Positions 14,867 to 21,915 of a stretch of DNA of 24,710 bases are shown here, in pieces. The notes under the pieces were generated by a model, which saw nothing but the letters and a program-made list of their open reading frames with translations, was not told the origin of the DNA and did no database searches. How positions within the stretch are numbered: the stretch's first letter is position 1; each line of letters begins with the position of its first letter. Origin of the DNA: JBCCZC01 sp039188505 (lineage in GTDB: Bacteria > Pseudomonadota > Gammaproteobacteria > Xanthomonadales > SZUA-38); contig JBCCZC010000025.1 in the NCBI GenBank assembly GCA_039188505.1, positions 1-24,710 on the forward strand, read 5' to 3'. The position numbers were made by a program, and so were the translations under genes.

Positions 14867-16185
14867 CAGCACACCTCCGACAGGCTCGTGAGGGTTCGTT
14901 CTTCCGGGATGACGCAGCGGAAGATACTACCCCGACCGACCTGGCTTTCAATTTCAAGGCGCGCGTCATGCAGCGCGAGGACGTTTTTCACGATGGCAAG
15001 ACCCAGCCCCGTGCCGCCGGTGGCCCGGGACCGGTCCGGGGATACGCGGTAGAAGCGCTCGGTCAGCCGCGAGACGTGTGCCGTGGCGATCCCTGGTCCG
15101 TTGTCCGCCACCTCGAAGACCGCCTCGTCCTGGCGCTGGTACCAGCAGAAGCTAACGGCCCCGCCGTCCGGCGTGTAGCGGATAGCGTTCGACACCAGAT
15201 TCATGAAAGCTGATCTGAGGTCGTTGGGACTACCCAGGACGGCCAGCTCTTCCTCGACCTCGCAGGTGATCGTGTGGCGCCCCTCGCTGAGAAGCCGGGC
15301 CTCGCTCGCGACGCTCTGGACGATGCCGACCACATTGACGACGACCTCCTGGTCGGGCGAGATGCTCGCGTCGAGTCGCGAAAGGGTCAAGAGATCTTCG
15401 ACGATGGCGCGCATGCGCGCGGTCTGAGCCTCCAGCCTCTCCACGATCGGCGCCCACTCGGCGCCGGCCTCGCCCGCCATCGTCTCGACGTAGCCGCTGA
15501 TGACCGTCAGCGGCGTGCGCAGCTCATGGGACACACTGGCCACGAGGTCCTGGCGCACGGCCTCAACCTGTTGAATCCGCGTGATGTCCCGCGTGACCAT
15601 CACGTATCCCTTGTTCGAGTACCGGTACAGGCGCAGCCGCAGGCGACGATCGCCCGACGGCGCATCGACGATCAGGCCTTCGCGCGTCTCGTCGTCACGC
15701 TCGAGCCAGCGGTGCACCGCCGGATCGGCCATCAGGTCCGTGAGCGGTCGCCGCAGATGCTGGCGCTTCCGGAACCCCATGAGCCGGGAGGCACCCGGGT
15801 TGAACCAGCGAATCCGGAATTCGGTGTCGAGGATCACCACGCCGTCAGGAAACGCCACTGTCGCCTCGCGGAATTCGCGAACGATGTCGAGCAGTCGCCG
15901 CTTGCGCCCGCGGCTGTCCTCCTGGCGCCGATGCATCGACCCAACCACCTGGGACCAGATCCCCTGCCCGGTCGGTGGCGTTAGCCGACGGCGCGTCTCG
16001 AGGCGCTGATGAAGCCGGTAGAGATGGCCGAGATGCCAGCCGAGCCATGCCGCGAGCATGGCGGTGAGTGCGGCCCAGGCGGCATTGAACGGTGCCCCGA
16101 CCACGGCGGCCACGGCCAGCAGGGCGACGAAGCCGCCCAGGCTTGCCCGCCGGGCCGATGACCCATTGCTCCCCATCCGACTCAT
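14866..16185 (-). CDS. phoR: Phosphate regulon sensor histidine kinase
   Basis: Membrane-bound kinase/phosphatase that controls PhoB. The 439-residue protein begins with two hydrophobic segments (about 17-33 and 37-53) with almost no periplasmic loop, as in PhoR. A PAS domain follows at about 104-205 (FPDGVVILDTEFRIRWFNPG). The HisKA domain carries SVSHELRTPLTVISGY with the phosphorylated H220. The ATPase domain shows the N box NLVSNAIRYTPDGG (329-342), the G1 box DNGPGI (361-366) and GTGLGLAIVK (391-400). It starts 15 bases after the phoB stop and ends with TGA overlapping the DUF47 start, so the genes are coupled. The upstream ATG is used; the methionine at residue 4 is an alternative. Confidence 0.95.
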   Translation of the reverse strand: MSRMGSNGSSARRASLGGFVALLAVAAVVGAPFNAAWAALTAMLAAWLGWHLGHLYRLHQRLETRRRLTPPTGQGIWSQVVGSMHRRQEDSRGRKRRLLDIVREFREATVAFPDGVVILDTEFRIRWFNPGASRLMGFRKRQHLRRPLTDLMADPAVHRWLERDDETREGLIVDAPSGDRRLRLRLYRYSNKGYVMVTRDITRIQQVEAVRQDLVASVSHELRTPLTVISGYVETMAGEAGAEWAPIVERLEAQTARMRAIVEDLLTLSRLDASISPDQEVVVNVVGIVQSVASEARLLSEGRHTITCEVEEELAVLGSPNDLRSAFMNLVSNAIRYTPDGGAVSFCWYQRQDEAVFEVADNGPGIATAHVSRLTERFYRVSPDRSRATGGTGLGLAIVKNVLALHDARLEIESQVGRGSIFRCVIPEERTLTSLSEVC

Positions 16186-16200
16186 CCGCGTTTCGTACGA

Positions 16201-16890
16201 TCAGACGGTCGTGGAAAACCGGTAGCCAGCGCCTCGAACAGTCTGGATGAACTTCTGGTAGTCGTGAGGCTCTAGCGCCTTCCGGACGCGGCGAATATGG
16301 ACATCCACGGTACGCTCGTCGACGTAGACGTCTCCACCCCAGACATGGTCCAGCAGCTGGCTGCGGCTGTAGACCCGCTCCGGGTGGGACATGAGAAAGC
16401 TCAGCAAGCGAAATTCGGTCGGTCCGAGGCTGAGGGGCTTGGCACCGGCAAAGGCGCGGTGCGCCGCCAGATCGATCTTGAGGCCTTCGCTCTCGATGAC
16501 CTCGCTATCGCCCGTGGGCGAGGCGCGCCGGATGACGGCGTTGATGCGAGCGACCAGCTCACGCGTCGAGAACGGTTTGACGAGGTAGTCGTCAGCGCCC
16601 GTTTCGAGGCCGCGGATCCGATCGTCCTCATGGCCGCGCGCCGTGAGCATGATGATCGGGATGTCCTTGGTCAGCTCTTCCTTGCGCAGCCGGCGGGCAT
16701 AGTCGATGCCGCTCATGCCCGGCAACATCCAGTCGAGAAGGATCAGGTCCGGAACCTGCTTCATGATCTCGTTCTGAGCGTCGCGGACGTCCTCGGCCTC
16801 GATGCAGTCCATGCCGCTACGAGCCAGGGCAAAATCGACCATCTCGCGGATCGGCGCTTCGTCTTCGACTATGAGAATTCGCTTCTGCAC
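16201..16890 (-). CDS. phoB: Phosphate regulon response regulator
   Basis: OmpR/PhoB-family transcription factor. The receiver domain (1-~120) starts KRILIVEDE and has the acidic pocket E9/D10, phosphoacceptor D53 (in LILLDWMLPG), T83 (MLTARG) and K105 (DYLVKPFSTREL). The C-terminal winged helix (about 130-229) contains LGPTEFRLLSFLMSHPERVY and VDVHIRRVRKAL, the recognition segment. GTG 16890 is chosen because AGAGG lies about nine bases upstream and the product is 229 residues, exactly PhoB length. The frame stays open to 16935 but adds unconserved residues. It is first in a minus-strand operon phoB-phoR-DUF47-pit-GNAT. Confidence 0.96.
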   Translation of the reverse strand: MQKRILIVEDEAPIREMVDFALARSGMDCIEAEDVRDAQNEIMKQVPDLILLDWMLPGMSGIDYARRLRKEELTKDIPIIMLTARGHEDDRIRGLETGADDYLVKPFSTRELVARINAVIRRASPTGDSEVIESEGLKIDLAAHRAFAGAKPLSLGPTEFRLLSFLMSHPERVYSRSQLLDHVWGGDVYVDERTVDVHIRRVRKALEPHDYQKFIQTVRGAGYRFSTTV

Positions 16891-17016
16891 GACCGTTCGC
16901 CTCTGTGCCGGGCCGGGGAAGTGTGAGGCCGCCACCCAGATGCTAAGCTGGGATTCGACTGGCCCTTGCGGTCGGCAGCAACTGCCGTCGTGTAAATACC
17001 GCCGCCGGACCGCGCA

Positions 17017-17051
17017 ATTTTAGGACCCGCATTGTTACAGTCCCATGAAAT
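17017..17051 (-). promoter_or_regulatory. Candidate phoB promoter with Pho box
   Basis: Read on the minus strand: ATTTCAT-GGGA-CTGTAAC (17051 to 17034), then 11 bases, then TAAAAT (17022 to 17017). The two seven-base halves are 11 bases apart, and each matches five of seven positions of the CTGTCAT consensus half-site. The 11-base distance to the -10 hexamer is that of PhoB-activated promoters, where the Pho box replaces the -35. This would leave a leader of about 120 bases before phoB. The match is imperfect. The site overlaps the first codons of tusD on the other strand. Confidence 0.4.
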
Positions 17052-17391
17052 CGCCGGCCGGCAACCCGCGCTTGCCATCCTGCTGACGGAGGCGCCGCGT
17101 GATGACGTGCGCGGCGCGGCAGCCCGGCGCCTGGTACAGGCCCTGCAACGCTCGGCACGGGGGCTGCCGGCGGTCTACTTCTATGCCGATGCCGTCACCA
17201 TCCCCGGCGACGTGGCAGCCGCAGCGCGGTGGGCCGCGCTCGGGCCGCTCGACCTCGCCGCGTGCCCGGCCGCGGCCGAGCGCCGCGGAGTCGATCTGGC
17301 CGTGCAGCGCACCGAGCTTCGCGTCGAGCCGCTGGGGCTCACGGCATGGCTTGACCGCGTACTCGACGCCGATCGGGTCATCCGCCTATGA
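17032..17391 (+). CDS. tusD: Sulfurtransferase TusD/DsrE
   Basis: Subunit of the TusBCD (DsrEFH-like) hexamer that takes persulfide sulfur from TusA and passes it to TusE for 2-thiouridine formation at tRNA wobble position 34. The 119-residue product has the DsrE fold (ALAILLTEAPRDD at the N-terminus, VYFYADAV in the middle). The sulfur-carrying cysteine is in LAACPAAAERRGVDLA; it falls at residue 78, the same number as in E. coli TusD. No ATG or GTG is available in frame, so TTG 17032 is taken as start, supported by AGGA six bases upstream. It overlaps tusC by ATGA. A candidate Pho box for divergent phoB lies over its first codons. Confidence 0.88.
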   Translation: MLQSHEIAGRQPALAILLTEAPRDDVRGAAARRLVQALQRSARGLPAVYFYADAVTIPGDVAAAARWAALGPLDLAACPAAAERRGVDLAVQRTELRVEPLGLTAWLDRVLDADRVIRL

Positions 17392-17738
17392 GTGCGTCCC
17401 GGTCGATCGGCGTGGTCATTGAGAGCGCACCGGGTCCGTCATTGGCGCTCCGCGAGGCGCTGGATCTCGCCTTTGCCGGCCTCGCGCTGGACCAGCGAGT
17501 CAGCGTCTTCTTCCTCGGCGACGGGGTGCTGCACTGTTTGCCGCCCGCTGCGAGCGACGGTCCCGATCCGGCGAGGCTCATCGGCTCGCTCCCCCTCTAC
17601 GACCCGGCCCTGGTGGCGGTCGACGCCGACGCATTGGCAGCCCGTGGCCACGGCACCACCACGCTGCGGTGGCCTTTCGAGCGCCTCTCGACAGCCACGA
17701 TCGGCGATTATCTGGGCGCGCAGGACCTGCTGCTGTGA
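17388..17738 (+). CDS. tusC: Sulfurtransferase complex subunit TusC/DsrF
   Basis: A 116-residue DsrE/F-fold subunit of the TusBCD complex, without an obligatory catalytic cysteine of its own. Family features are the N-terminal IGVVIESAPGPSLALREALD, then VSVFFLGDGVLHCLP (the equivalent of the E. coli VFFIADGVFQLLP region), and a C-terminal YLGAQDLLL strand. Its ATG lies in the tusD stop (ATGA) and its own TGA overlaps the GTG of tusB, so all four tus genes are coupled. One cysteine sits in GVLHCLP. I have no basis for assigning it a role. Confidence 0.88.
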   Translation: MSASRSIGVVIESAPGPSLALREALDLAFAGLALDQRVSVFFLGDGVLHCLPPAASDGPDPARLIGSLPLYDPALVAVDADALAARGHGTTTLRWPFERLSTATIGDYLGAQDLLL

Positions 17739-18004
17739 GCGTCCTGCACCTGGTATTCGCAGCGCACGCCCCGGACGTCTGGGCCGAGGCGAAGGCGGAC
17801 GACGCCATTGTCCTTGCTGGCGGCGCGGTCGTCGGGAGCCGCGGTGAACCTCCGGCGACGGCCGCAGCGCGAGTGGGCGTGCTCGCGACGGACCTGCGGG
17901 ACCGGGGTCTGCTCGAACGGGTCGACCGACGCTACGAGATCCTGGACGACGATCGCTGGCTCGACTGGCACTTCGATTGCCGCCTGACGAGGACTTGGCC
18001 GTGA
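17735..18004 (+). CDS. tusB: Sulfurtransferase complex subunit TusB/DsrH
   Basis: An 89-residue protein in the TusB/DsrH position and size class. It starts SVLHLVFAAHAP and has ADDAIVLAGGAVVG in the place of the E. coli GDELLLLQDGVTAA segment, and ends with a polar tail (DWHFDCRLTRTWP). Divergence is high, so the name rests on length, the hydrophobic pattern and the gene order D-C-B-E. The cysteine seen near position 20 in DsrH of sulfur oxidisers is absent; the only cysteine is near the C-terminus. GTG 17735 is chosen because it overlaps the tusC stop as GTGA. The longer open frame from 17669 belongs to another reading of tusC. Confidence 0.82.
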   Translation: MSVLHLVFAAHAPDVWAEAKADDAIVLAGGAVVGSRGEPPATAAARVGVLATDLRDRGLLERVDRRYEILDDDRWLDWHFDCRLTRTWP

Positions 18005-18333
18005 GCGTGCAGGTCGACGATCGGGTGCTGGCGACCGACGCCGAGGGCTACCTCGCTGACCGGTCCGACTGGAGTCGCGCCGTGGCCGAAGTCATGGCCG
18101 CTGCGGACGGCGTCACGCTGACCCCCGCACACTGGGAGATCATCGACTATGTGCGCGAGCACGACGCGGAATTCGGCGAGCCGCCGCCGATGCGGCTGCT
18201 CGTCAAGGCGATCGCCGCCCGCCTGGGTCCGGAGAAGGGCAAATCCCGCTATCTCTATCGGCTGTTCCCCGAGGGTCCCGCCAAGCAGGTCTGCCGCTAC
18301 GCCGGCCTGCCGAAGCCCGTCTCCTGCATCTGA
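18001..18333 (+). CDS. tusE: Sulfur relay protein TusE/DsrC, with both DsrC-type cysteines
   Basis: Small sulfur carrier (110 residues) that receives sulfur from TusBCD and hands it to MnmA. Conserved parts are TDAEGYLADRSDW, LTPAHWEIIDYVREH, MRLLVKAIAARLGPEKGKSR, YLYRLFPEGPAKQ and the C-terminal AGLPKPVSCI. C109 is the invariant penultimate carrier cysteine. C98 occupies the second-cysteine position that is present in true DsrC proteins and absent from E. coli TusE. The PVxCI ending is TusE-like. GTG 18001 overlaps the tusB stop (GTGA). An upstream in-frame ATG (17977) would add residues antiparallel to the family start. Its stop is four bases from the convergent aminotransferase gene. Confidence 0.93.
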   Translation: MSVQVDDRVLATDAEGYLADRSDWSRAVAEVMAAADGVTLTPAHWEIIDYVREHDAEFGEPPPMRLLVKAIAARLGPEKGKSRYLYRLFPEGPAKQVCRYAGLPKPVSCI

Positions 18334-18337
18334 AGGC

Positions 18338-19453
18338 TCAGAGCAGGCCCCGAAGCGCTTCGCCGACGCGGGCGCAGTCAGCGCGGCTCATCGCACCGAA
18401 GAAGGGCAGCGCGAGGGTACGATTGGCCACCGCCTCGGCCACGGGAAAAGCACCGCGCCGGTAGCCCAGCTCCGCGAGCCCCGGCTGCAGGTGCAGCGGC
18501 GCGAAGTAACGGCCGGTCTGGATTCCCACTTCGCCGAGCGCCGCGTGGATCCGGTCGCGGAGCCGCCCATCGCTGGATGCCTCCAGCTCGACAACGTAGA
18601 CGAACAGCGCGGTCTCCCCGAAACCCGGGCGCGAGGACGGCAGCCTCAGCCCGGCCACCTGTGCCAGCGCCTCCTCGTACCAGGCTGCAACCTGGCGCCG
18701 GCGGGCGAGGATCTCGTCGAGGCGCGCGAGCTGGGCGGCGCCCAGGGCCGCGTTGAGATCCGACAGGCGCTCGTTGAACCCGACCGCGTCCTGGTCGAAC
18801 CAGCGCCCGTCCATGCGACGCCCGTGGTTCCTCAGTCGCCGGACGCCGTCCGCCAGCGCCGCGTCGGCCGTGACCAGCATGCCCCCTTCTCCGGTCGTGA
18901 TCTGCTTGTTGGGGTAGAAGCCGAAGGTGCCGAAACGACCCACGGTGCCGAGAGCACGGCCGCCGCTGTTCGTTCCGAGCGCCTCGCAGCTGTCCTCGCA
19001 GTGCACGGCCCCGACGTCGCGAGCCATCCTGTCGAGGGCGTCGACATCGGCCGGGTGCCCGAAGGCGTGCACCGTCATCAGCACGTCGCCCGAGCGCAGC
19101 GCCGCGCCGACGGCTTGCGGGTCCATCGCCAGCGTGTCGGGGTCGATGTCGACGAAGTAGACGGTGGCCCCCGCCGCCAGCGCCGCGTTGGCACTGGCGG
19201 GCACGCTGAAGGGCGAGGTGACGCAGCGGAATCCCGGCTCGAGGCCAAGCGCCCGGAGCCCCAGGGTCAGCGCGGCTGTTCCCGACCCCACGGCCACGGC
19301 GTGGGGAATGTCGAGGATCTGCCGGAACGACGCCTCGAAATGCTGCACCGCCGGCCCCCGGCTGAGAGCCCCGGAGCGCAGCACGGCATCCACGGCCTCG
19401 CGGTCTGTAGCCGCGATGTCGGGGCGGGCCAGCGGCAGGAAATCGCCCATCAC
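18338..19453 (-). CDS. DegT/DnrJ/EryC1/StrS-family sugar aminotransferase
   Basis: PLP-dependent enzyme of about 371 residues that transfers an amino group to a keto-sugar nucleotide. Seen: VAVGSGTAALTLGLRALGL (53-71), PFSVPASANAALAAGATVYF with VDIDPDTL after it, VHAFGHPADVDAL (128-140), the Asp-rich HCEDSCEALG (151-160) and the PLP lysine K183 in FYPNKQITTGEGGMLV. It starts at GTG 19453 (overlap GTGA with the 2-epimerase gene) or at the ATG immediately after, which overlaps the same stop by one base. It follows the NeuC/LegG-like gene and probably forms a surface-sugar pathway step with it. The exact sugar (for example a 4-amino-4,6-dideoxy-hexose as with LegC/PseC/PglE) is inference. Confidence 0.9.
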   Translation of the reverse strand: MMGDFLPLARPDIAATDREAVDAVLRSGALSRGPAVQHFEASFRQILDIPHAVAVGSGTAALTLGLRALGLEPGFRCVTSPFSVPASANAALAAGATVYFVDIDPDTLAMDPQAVGAALRSGDVLMTVHAFGHPADVDALDRMARDVGAVHCEDSCEALGTNSGGRALGTVGRFGTFGFYPNKQITTGEGGMLVTADAALADGVRRLRNHGRRMDGRWFDQDAVGFNERLSDLNAALGAAQLARLDEILARRRQVAAWYEEALAQVAGLRLPSSRPGFGETALFVYVVELEASSDGRLRDRIHAALGEVGIQTGRYFAPLHLQPGLAELGYRRGAFPVAEAVANRTLALPFFGAMSRADCARVGEALRGLL

Positions 19454-20616
19454 GACAGCGGCGCGGGCGCCTTGTCGAGCAAGGCGTTGCGCCCCGGCAG
19501 GTCGGCGAGAATGGCGGCGATGCGTTCACCGGCATTGCCGTCGCCGTAGGGGTTGCGCAGGCCCTCCAGGCCGGAGCGGAACGCCTTGCTGCGCGCCCGG
19601 GCCACGGCGGCGACGATGGCGTCCCGGTCGGCGGGCACCCGAATGATGTTGGCCGCGGCATGGCGCCCTTCCTGCCGCCGGCCGATGTCGACGGTCGGGA
19701 GTCGGAAGGACGCGGATTCCATGATCCCGCTCGAGGAGTTGCCCAGCATGAGATCCGCCGCCGCCAGCGCGCTGAAATAGGTGGGCGCCGGCAGATTGAT
19801 GCGGAGCGTCGCGTCGGCGCGATCCTCGCAGAAGCGACGCGCGCGTTCGATGAGCGCGCGGCTGCCGGCATCGGCATTGGGAAAGCAGAACAGGATGGAA
19901 CCCGCGACCGCCGCGAGGGCTGCGAACACCGCGTCACACTCCCCGAGGGTGTCGGCTTCGAGCGTGACCGGGTGCAGCGCCACGACCGCGAGCGGCTGCG
20001 CCGCCGGCAAGCCAAGCTGCCCCAGCAGCGTGGCGCGGGCGATGCGTTCGGAACGCTGCAGGTGATCGAGCGACGGCGCACCGACGTCGTGAATCCGCCA
20101 CGGTTCCTCGCCCATCGCGCGGATGCGCGCGGCAGCCTCGGCGTGCGGCGCAAGATGCACGTGGGCCAGCTTGGTCAACGCGTTGCGCACGGCGTCGTCG
20201 ACGGCGCCACGCGACACCTCCCCACCCTCGACGTGAACGATGGGAATGCGCAGCGCCATGGCTGCCGCTCCCGCCGCGAGCATCTCGTAGCGGTCGGCGA
20301 TGACGAGGCAGAGGTCGGGCCGCAGTTCCGCCAGCGCATCCGCCAGCCCCAGCATCGACACGCCCATGCTCTTGGCCATGCCGACGTCGGTGTCCGAACT
20401 GAGCAGCGACTCGATGCGCGCGGCCACGCGAACGCCATCGGCGCCGACCTGGTCGCCGGTCGTGCCGAACTCGGGCGCGAGATGTGCCCCGAACAGGATC
20501 AGCGCGGGCTCGAGGGACGGCGTTGCCTCGAGCGCCTGGAGCACCCAGTAGAGATGGCTGTAGTCCGCCCGGGAGGACGAAAAGACGGCAATACGCCGAG
20601 TTGGCTTCGAATCCAC
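19450..20616 (-). CDS. UDP-N-acetylglucosamine 2-epimerase, hydrolysing type (NeuC/LegG-like)
   Basis: Roughly 388-residue enzyme of the GT-B-like 2-epimerase superfamily. The hydrolysing members release ManNAc (NeuC) or 2,4-diacetamido-2,4,6-trideoxymannose (LegG) plus UDP, for sialic-acid-like sugars. Seen: FSSSRADYSHLYWVL at the N-terminus, DLCLVIADRYEMLAAGAAA, IPIVHVEGGEVSRGAVDDAV (the hydrolysing-type GGE motif), VVALHPVTLEADT, and the nucleotide-binding GNSSSGIMESASFRLPTVDIG. GTG 20616 is chosen because GGAAGGGG lies about five bases upstream. GTG 20631 and 20622 are also in frame. It is followed, with overlap, by the aminotransferase. No nonulosonate synthase or CMP-transferase gene is in the cassette, so the pathway assignment stays open. 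Confidence 0.88.
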   Translation of the reverse strand: MDSKPTRRIAVFSSSRADYSHLYWVLQALEATPSLEPALILFGAHLAPEFGTTGDQVGADGVRVAARIESLLSSDTDVGMAKSMGVSMLGLADALAELRPDLCLVIADRYEMLAAGAAAMALRIPIVHVEGGEVSRGAVDDAVRNALTKLAHVHLAPHAEAAARIRAMGEEPWRIHDVGAPSLDHLQRSERIARATLLGQLGLPAAQPLAVVALHPVTLEADTLGECDAVFAALAAVAGSILFCFPNADAGSRALIERARRFCEDRADATLRINLPAPTYFSALAAADLMLGNSSSGIMESASFRLPTVDIGRRQEGRHAAANIIRVPADRDAIVAAVARARSKAFRSGLEGLRNPYGDGNAGERIAAILADLPGRNALLDKAPAPLS

Positions 20617-20727
20617 GCTCACCCCTTCCACGCGTTTCTTCTATAATTCACGGCTTTTTGACAATCCGACGATCGTGAGCGAAGCCCAACACGCTACCGT
20701 GATCGTCGGCGCCATGGAGCAAAACAC

Positions 20728-21732
20728 ATGTCCCATCAAATCACCGTCATCCCCGGCGACGGCATCGGTCCGGAGATCACCCGCGCAACGCTCGGTGTTC
20801 TCGAGGCCCTCGACTGCGGTCTGGTCTTCCACGAGCACCAGGCGGGCCTGATTGCGCTCGAATCCGAAGGCTCGCTCCTGCCCGAAGCGACGCTCCAGGC
20901 GATTCGCGACACCGATGCCACGCTGAAGGGTCCGCTCACGACCCCGGTCGGCGGTGGCTTCTCGTCTATCAACGTCGAGCTGCGCCGCCGCTTCGACCTC
21001 TACGGTAATCTGCGCCCGGCCGTATCGTACCCCGGCACCGCGTCGCGCTATGGCAACGTCGACATCATCACGGTGCGGGAGAACACGGAAGGCGCCTACG
21101 GGTCGGAAGGTCAGACGATGGACGAGGAGCAGGGCCGCGCCGAGTCGATGATGATCATCACACGCGAGGGCTCGGAGCGCATCTGTCGCTTTGCCTTCGA
21201 GACCGCCCGGCGAGAGAGTCGCAAGAAGGTGACCGCCGTTCACAAGGCGAACATTCTCAAGACGACGTCCGGCCTGTTCCTCGATATCGCCCGCGAGATC
21301 GCCAAGGAGTATCCGGACATCACGTTCAACGAGATGATCGTCGACAACACCTGCATGCAGCTGGTCATGAATCCGTACCAGTTCGACGTGATCGTGACCA
21401 CGAATCTCTTCGGCGACATCATCTCGGATCTGTGCGCTGGTCTGGTGGGTGGCCTCGGCATGGCGCCGGGCGGCAACATCGGCGAGACCGAGGCGATCTT
21501 CGAGGCGGTCCACGGGTCGGCGCCGGACATTGCCGGCAAGGGCATCGCGAACCCCTGCGCGCTCCTCCTGGCCGCTGCCATGATGCTCAACCACCTCGGG
21601 CTCGACGAGCAGGCCCGGCGTGTTCGCAACGCGATTCGCGAGGTCATCATCGAGAAGGACCGGGTCACGCCGGATCTGGGTGGCCACAGCAGCACGCGGC
21701 AGTTCGGCGAGGCCCTGATCGAACGCCTCTGA
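20728..21732 (+). CDS. icd: NAD-type isocitrate dehydrogenase
   Basis: Oxidative decarboxylation of isocitrate to 2-oxoglutarate in the TCA cycle. The 334-residue protein is of the short IDH/isopropylmalate dehydrogenase type. Substrate motifs are GGGFSSINVELRRRFDLYGN (serine and arginines that bind isocitrate), VRENTEGAYG, KANILKTTSGLFLD, and TTNLFGDIISDLCAG with the metal-binding Asp residues. The cofactor loop reads HGSAPDIAGKGIANP. The Asp-Ile pair, at the position of Lys-Tyr in NADP-dependent E. coli Icd, indicates NAD use. It lacks leucine-biosynthesis neighbours, which argues against isopropylmalate dehydrogenase. GGAGC lies seven bases before ATG 20728. It is divergent from the epimerase gene. 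A TATAAT at 20642-20647 is a possible -10 without a clear -35. Confidence 0.9.
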   Translation: MSHQITVIPGDGIGPEITRATLGVLEALDCGLVFHEHQAGLIALESEGSLLPEATLQAIRDTDATLKGPLTTPVGGGFSSINVELRRRFDLYGNLRPAVSYPGTASRYGNVDIITVRENTEGAYGSEGQTMDEEQGRAESMMIITREGSERICRFAFETARRESRKKVTAVHKANILKTTSGLFLDIAREIAKEYPDITFNEMIVDNTCMQLVMNPYQFDVIVTTNLFGDIISDLCAGLVGGLGMAPGGNIGETEAIFEAVHGSAPDIAGKGIANPCALLLAAAMMLNHLGLDEQARRVRNAIREVIIEKDRVTPDLGGHSSTRQFGEALIERL

Positions 21733-21794
21733 TCGGGGCGCCCGAGGGCGGTGTTGTGAATTAGCAACAGATTTCCGGTCTTACTCGCGAATGC

Positions 21795-21885
21795 GGCAAG
21801 AAACCTTTGAAAAAGTGCGAAATCGCGCACAAAATCAGCGCTGAGCGTCATTGACTTGCTGTTGTTTTCTTGCCATATTTCGCAC
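21795..21885 (+). promoter_or_regulatory. Sigma-70-type promoter with paired inverted motifs, upstream of the outer membrane protein gene
   Basis: TTGACT (21851-21856), 17 bases, then CATATT (21874-21879) form a good housekeeping promoter, placing transcription start near 21886. Two nine-base motifs each occur once on either side in inverted orientation. GGCAAGAAA (21795-21803) matches TTTCTTGCC (21866-21874), and GTGCGAAAT (21815-21823) matches ATTTCGCAC (21877-21885). The right-hand copies lie over the -10 region. The left GTGCG also pairs with CGCAC at 21826-21830. This looks like a regulated promoter; the regulator is unknown. Confidence 0.55.
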
Positions 21886-21915
21886 ATTCGTAAGGTCCGT
21901 GGGGAACGACGCGCG

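Noticed and set aside
17032..18333. Dissimilatory sulfur oxidation (dsr) locus
   Set aside because: Only the E-F-H-C equivalents are present. There is no dsrAB, dsrMKJOP or dsrL. DsrH lacks its extra cysteine, so the tRNA-thiolation tus operon is the safer name.
18378..20153. 591-residue minus-strand open frame in another register
   Set aside because: It runs across the aminotransferase and epimerase genes out of frame, is arginine/proline-rich and has no domain. The in-frame genes carry clear motifs.
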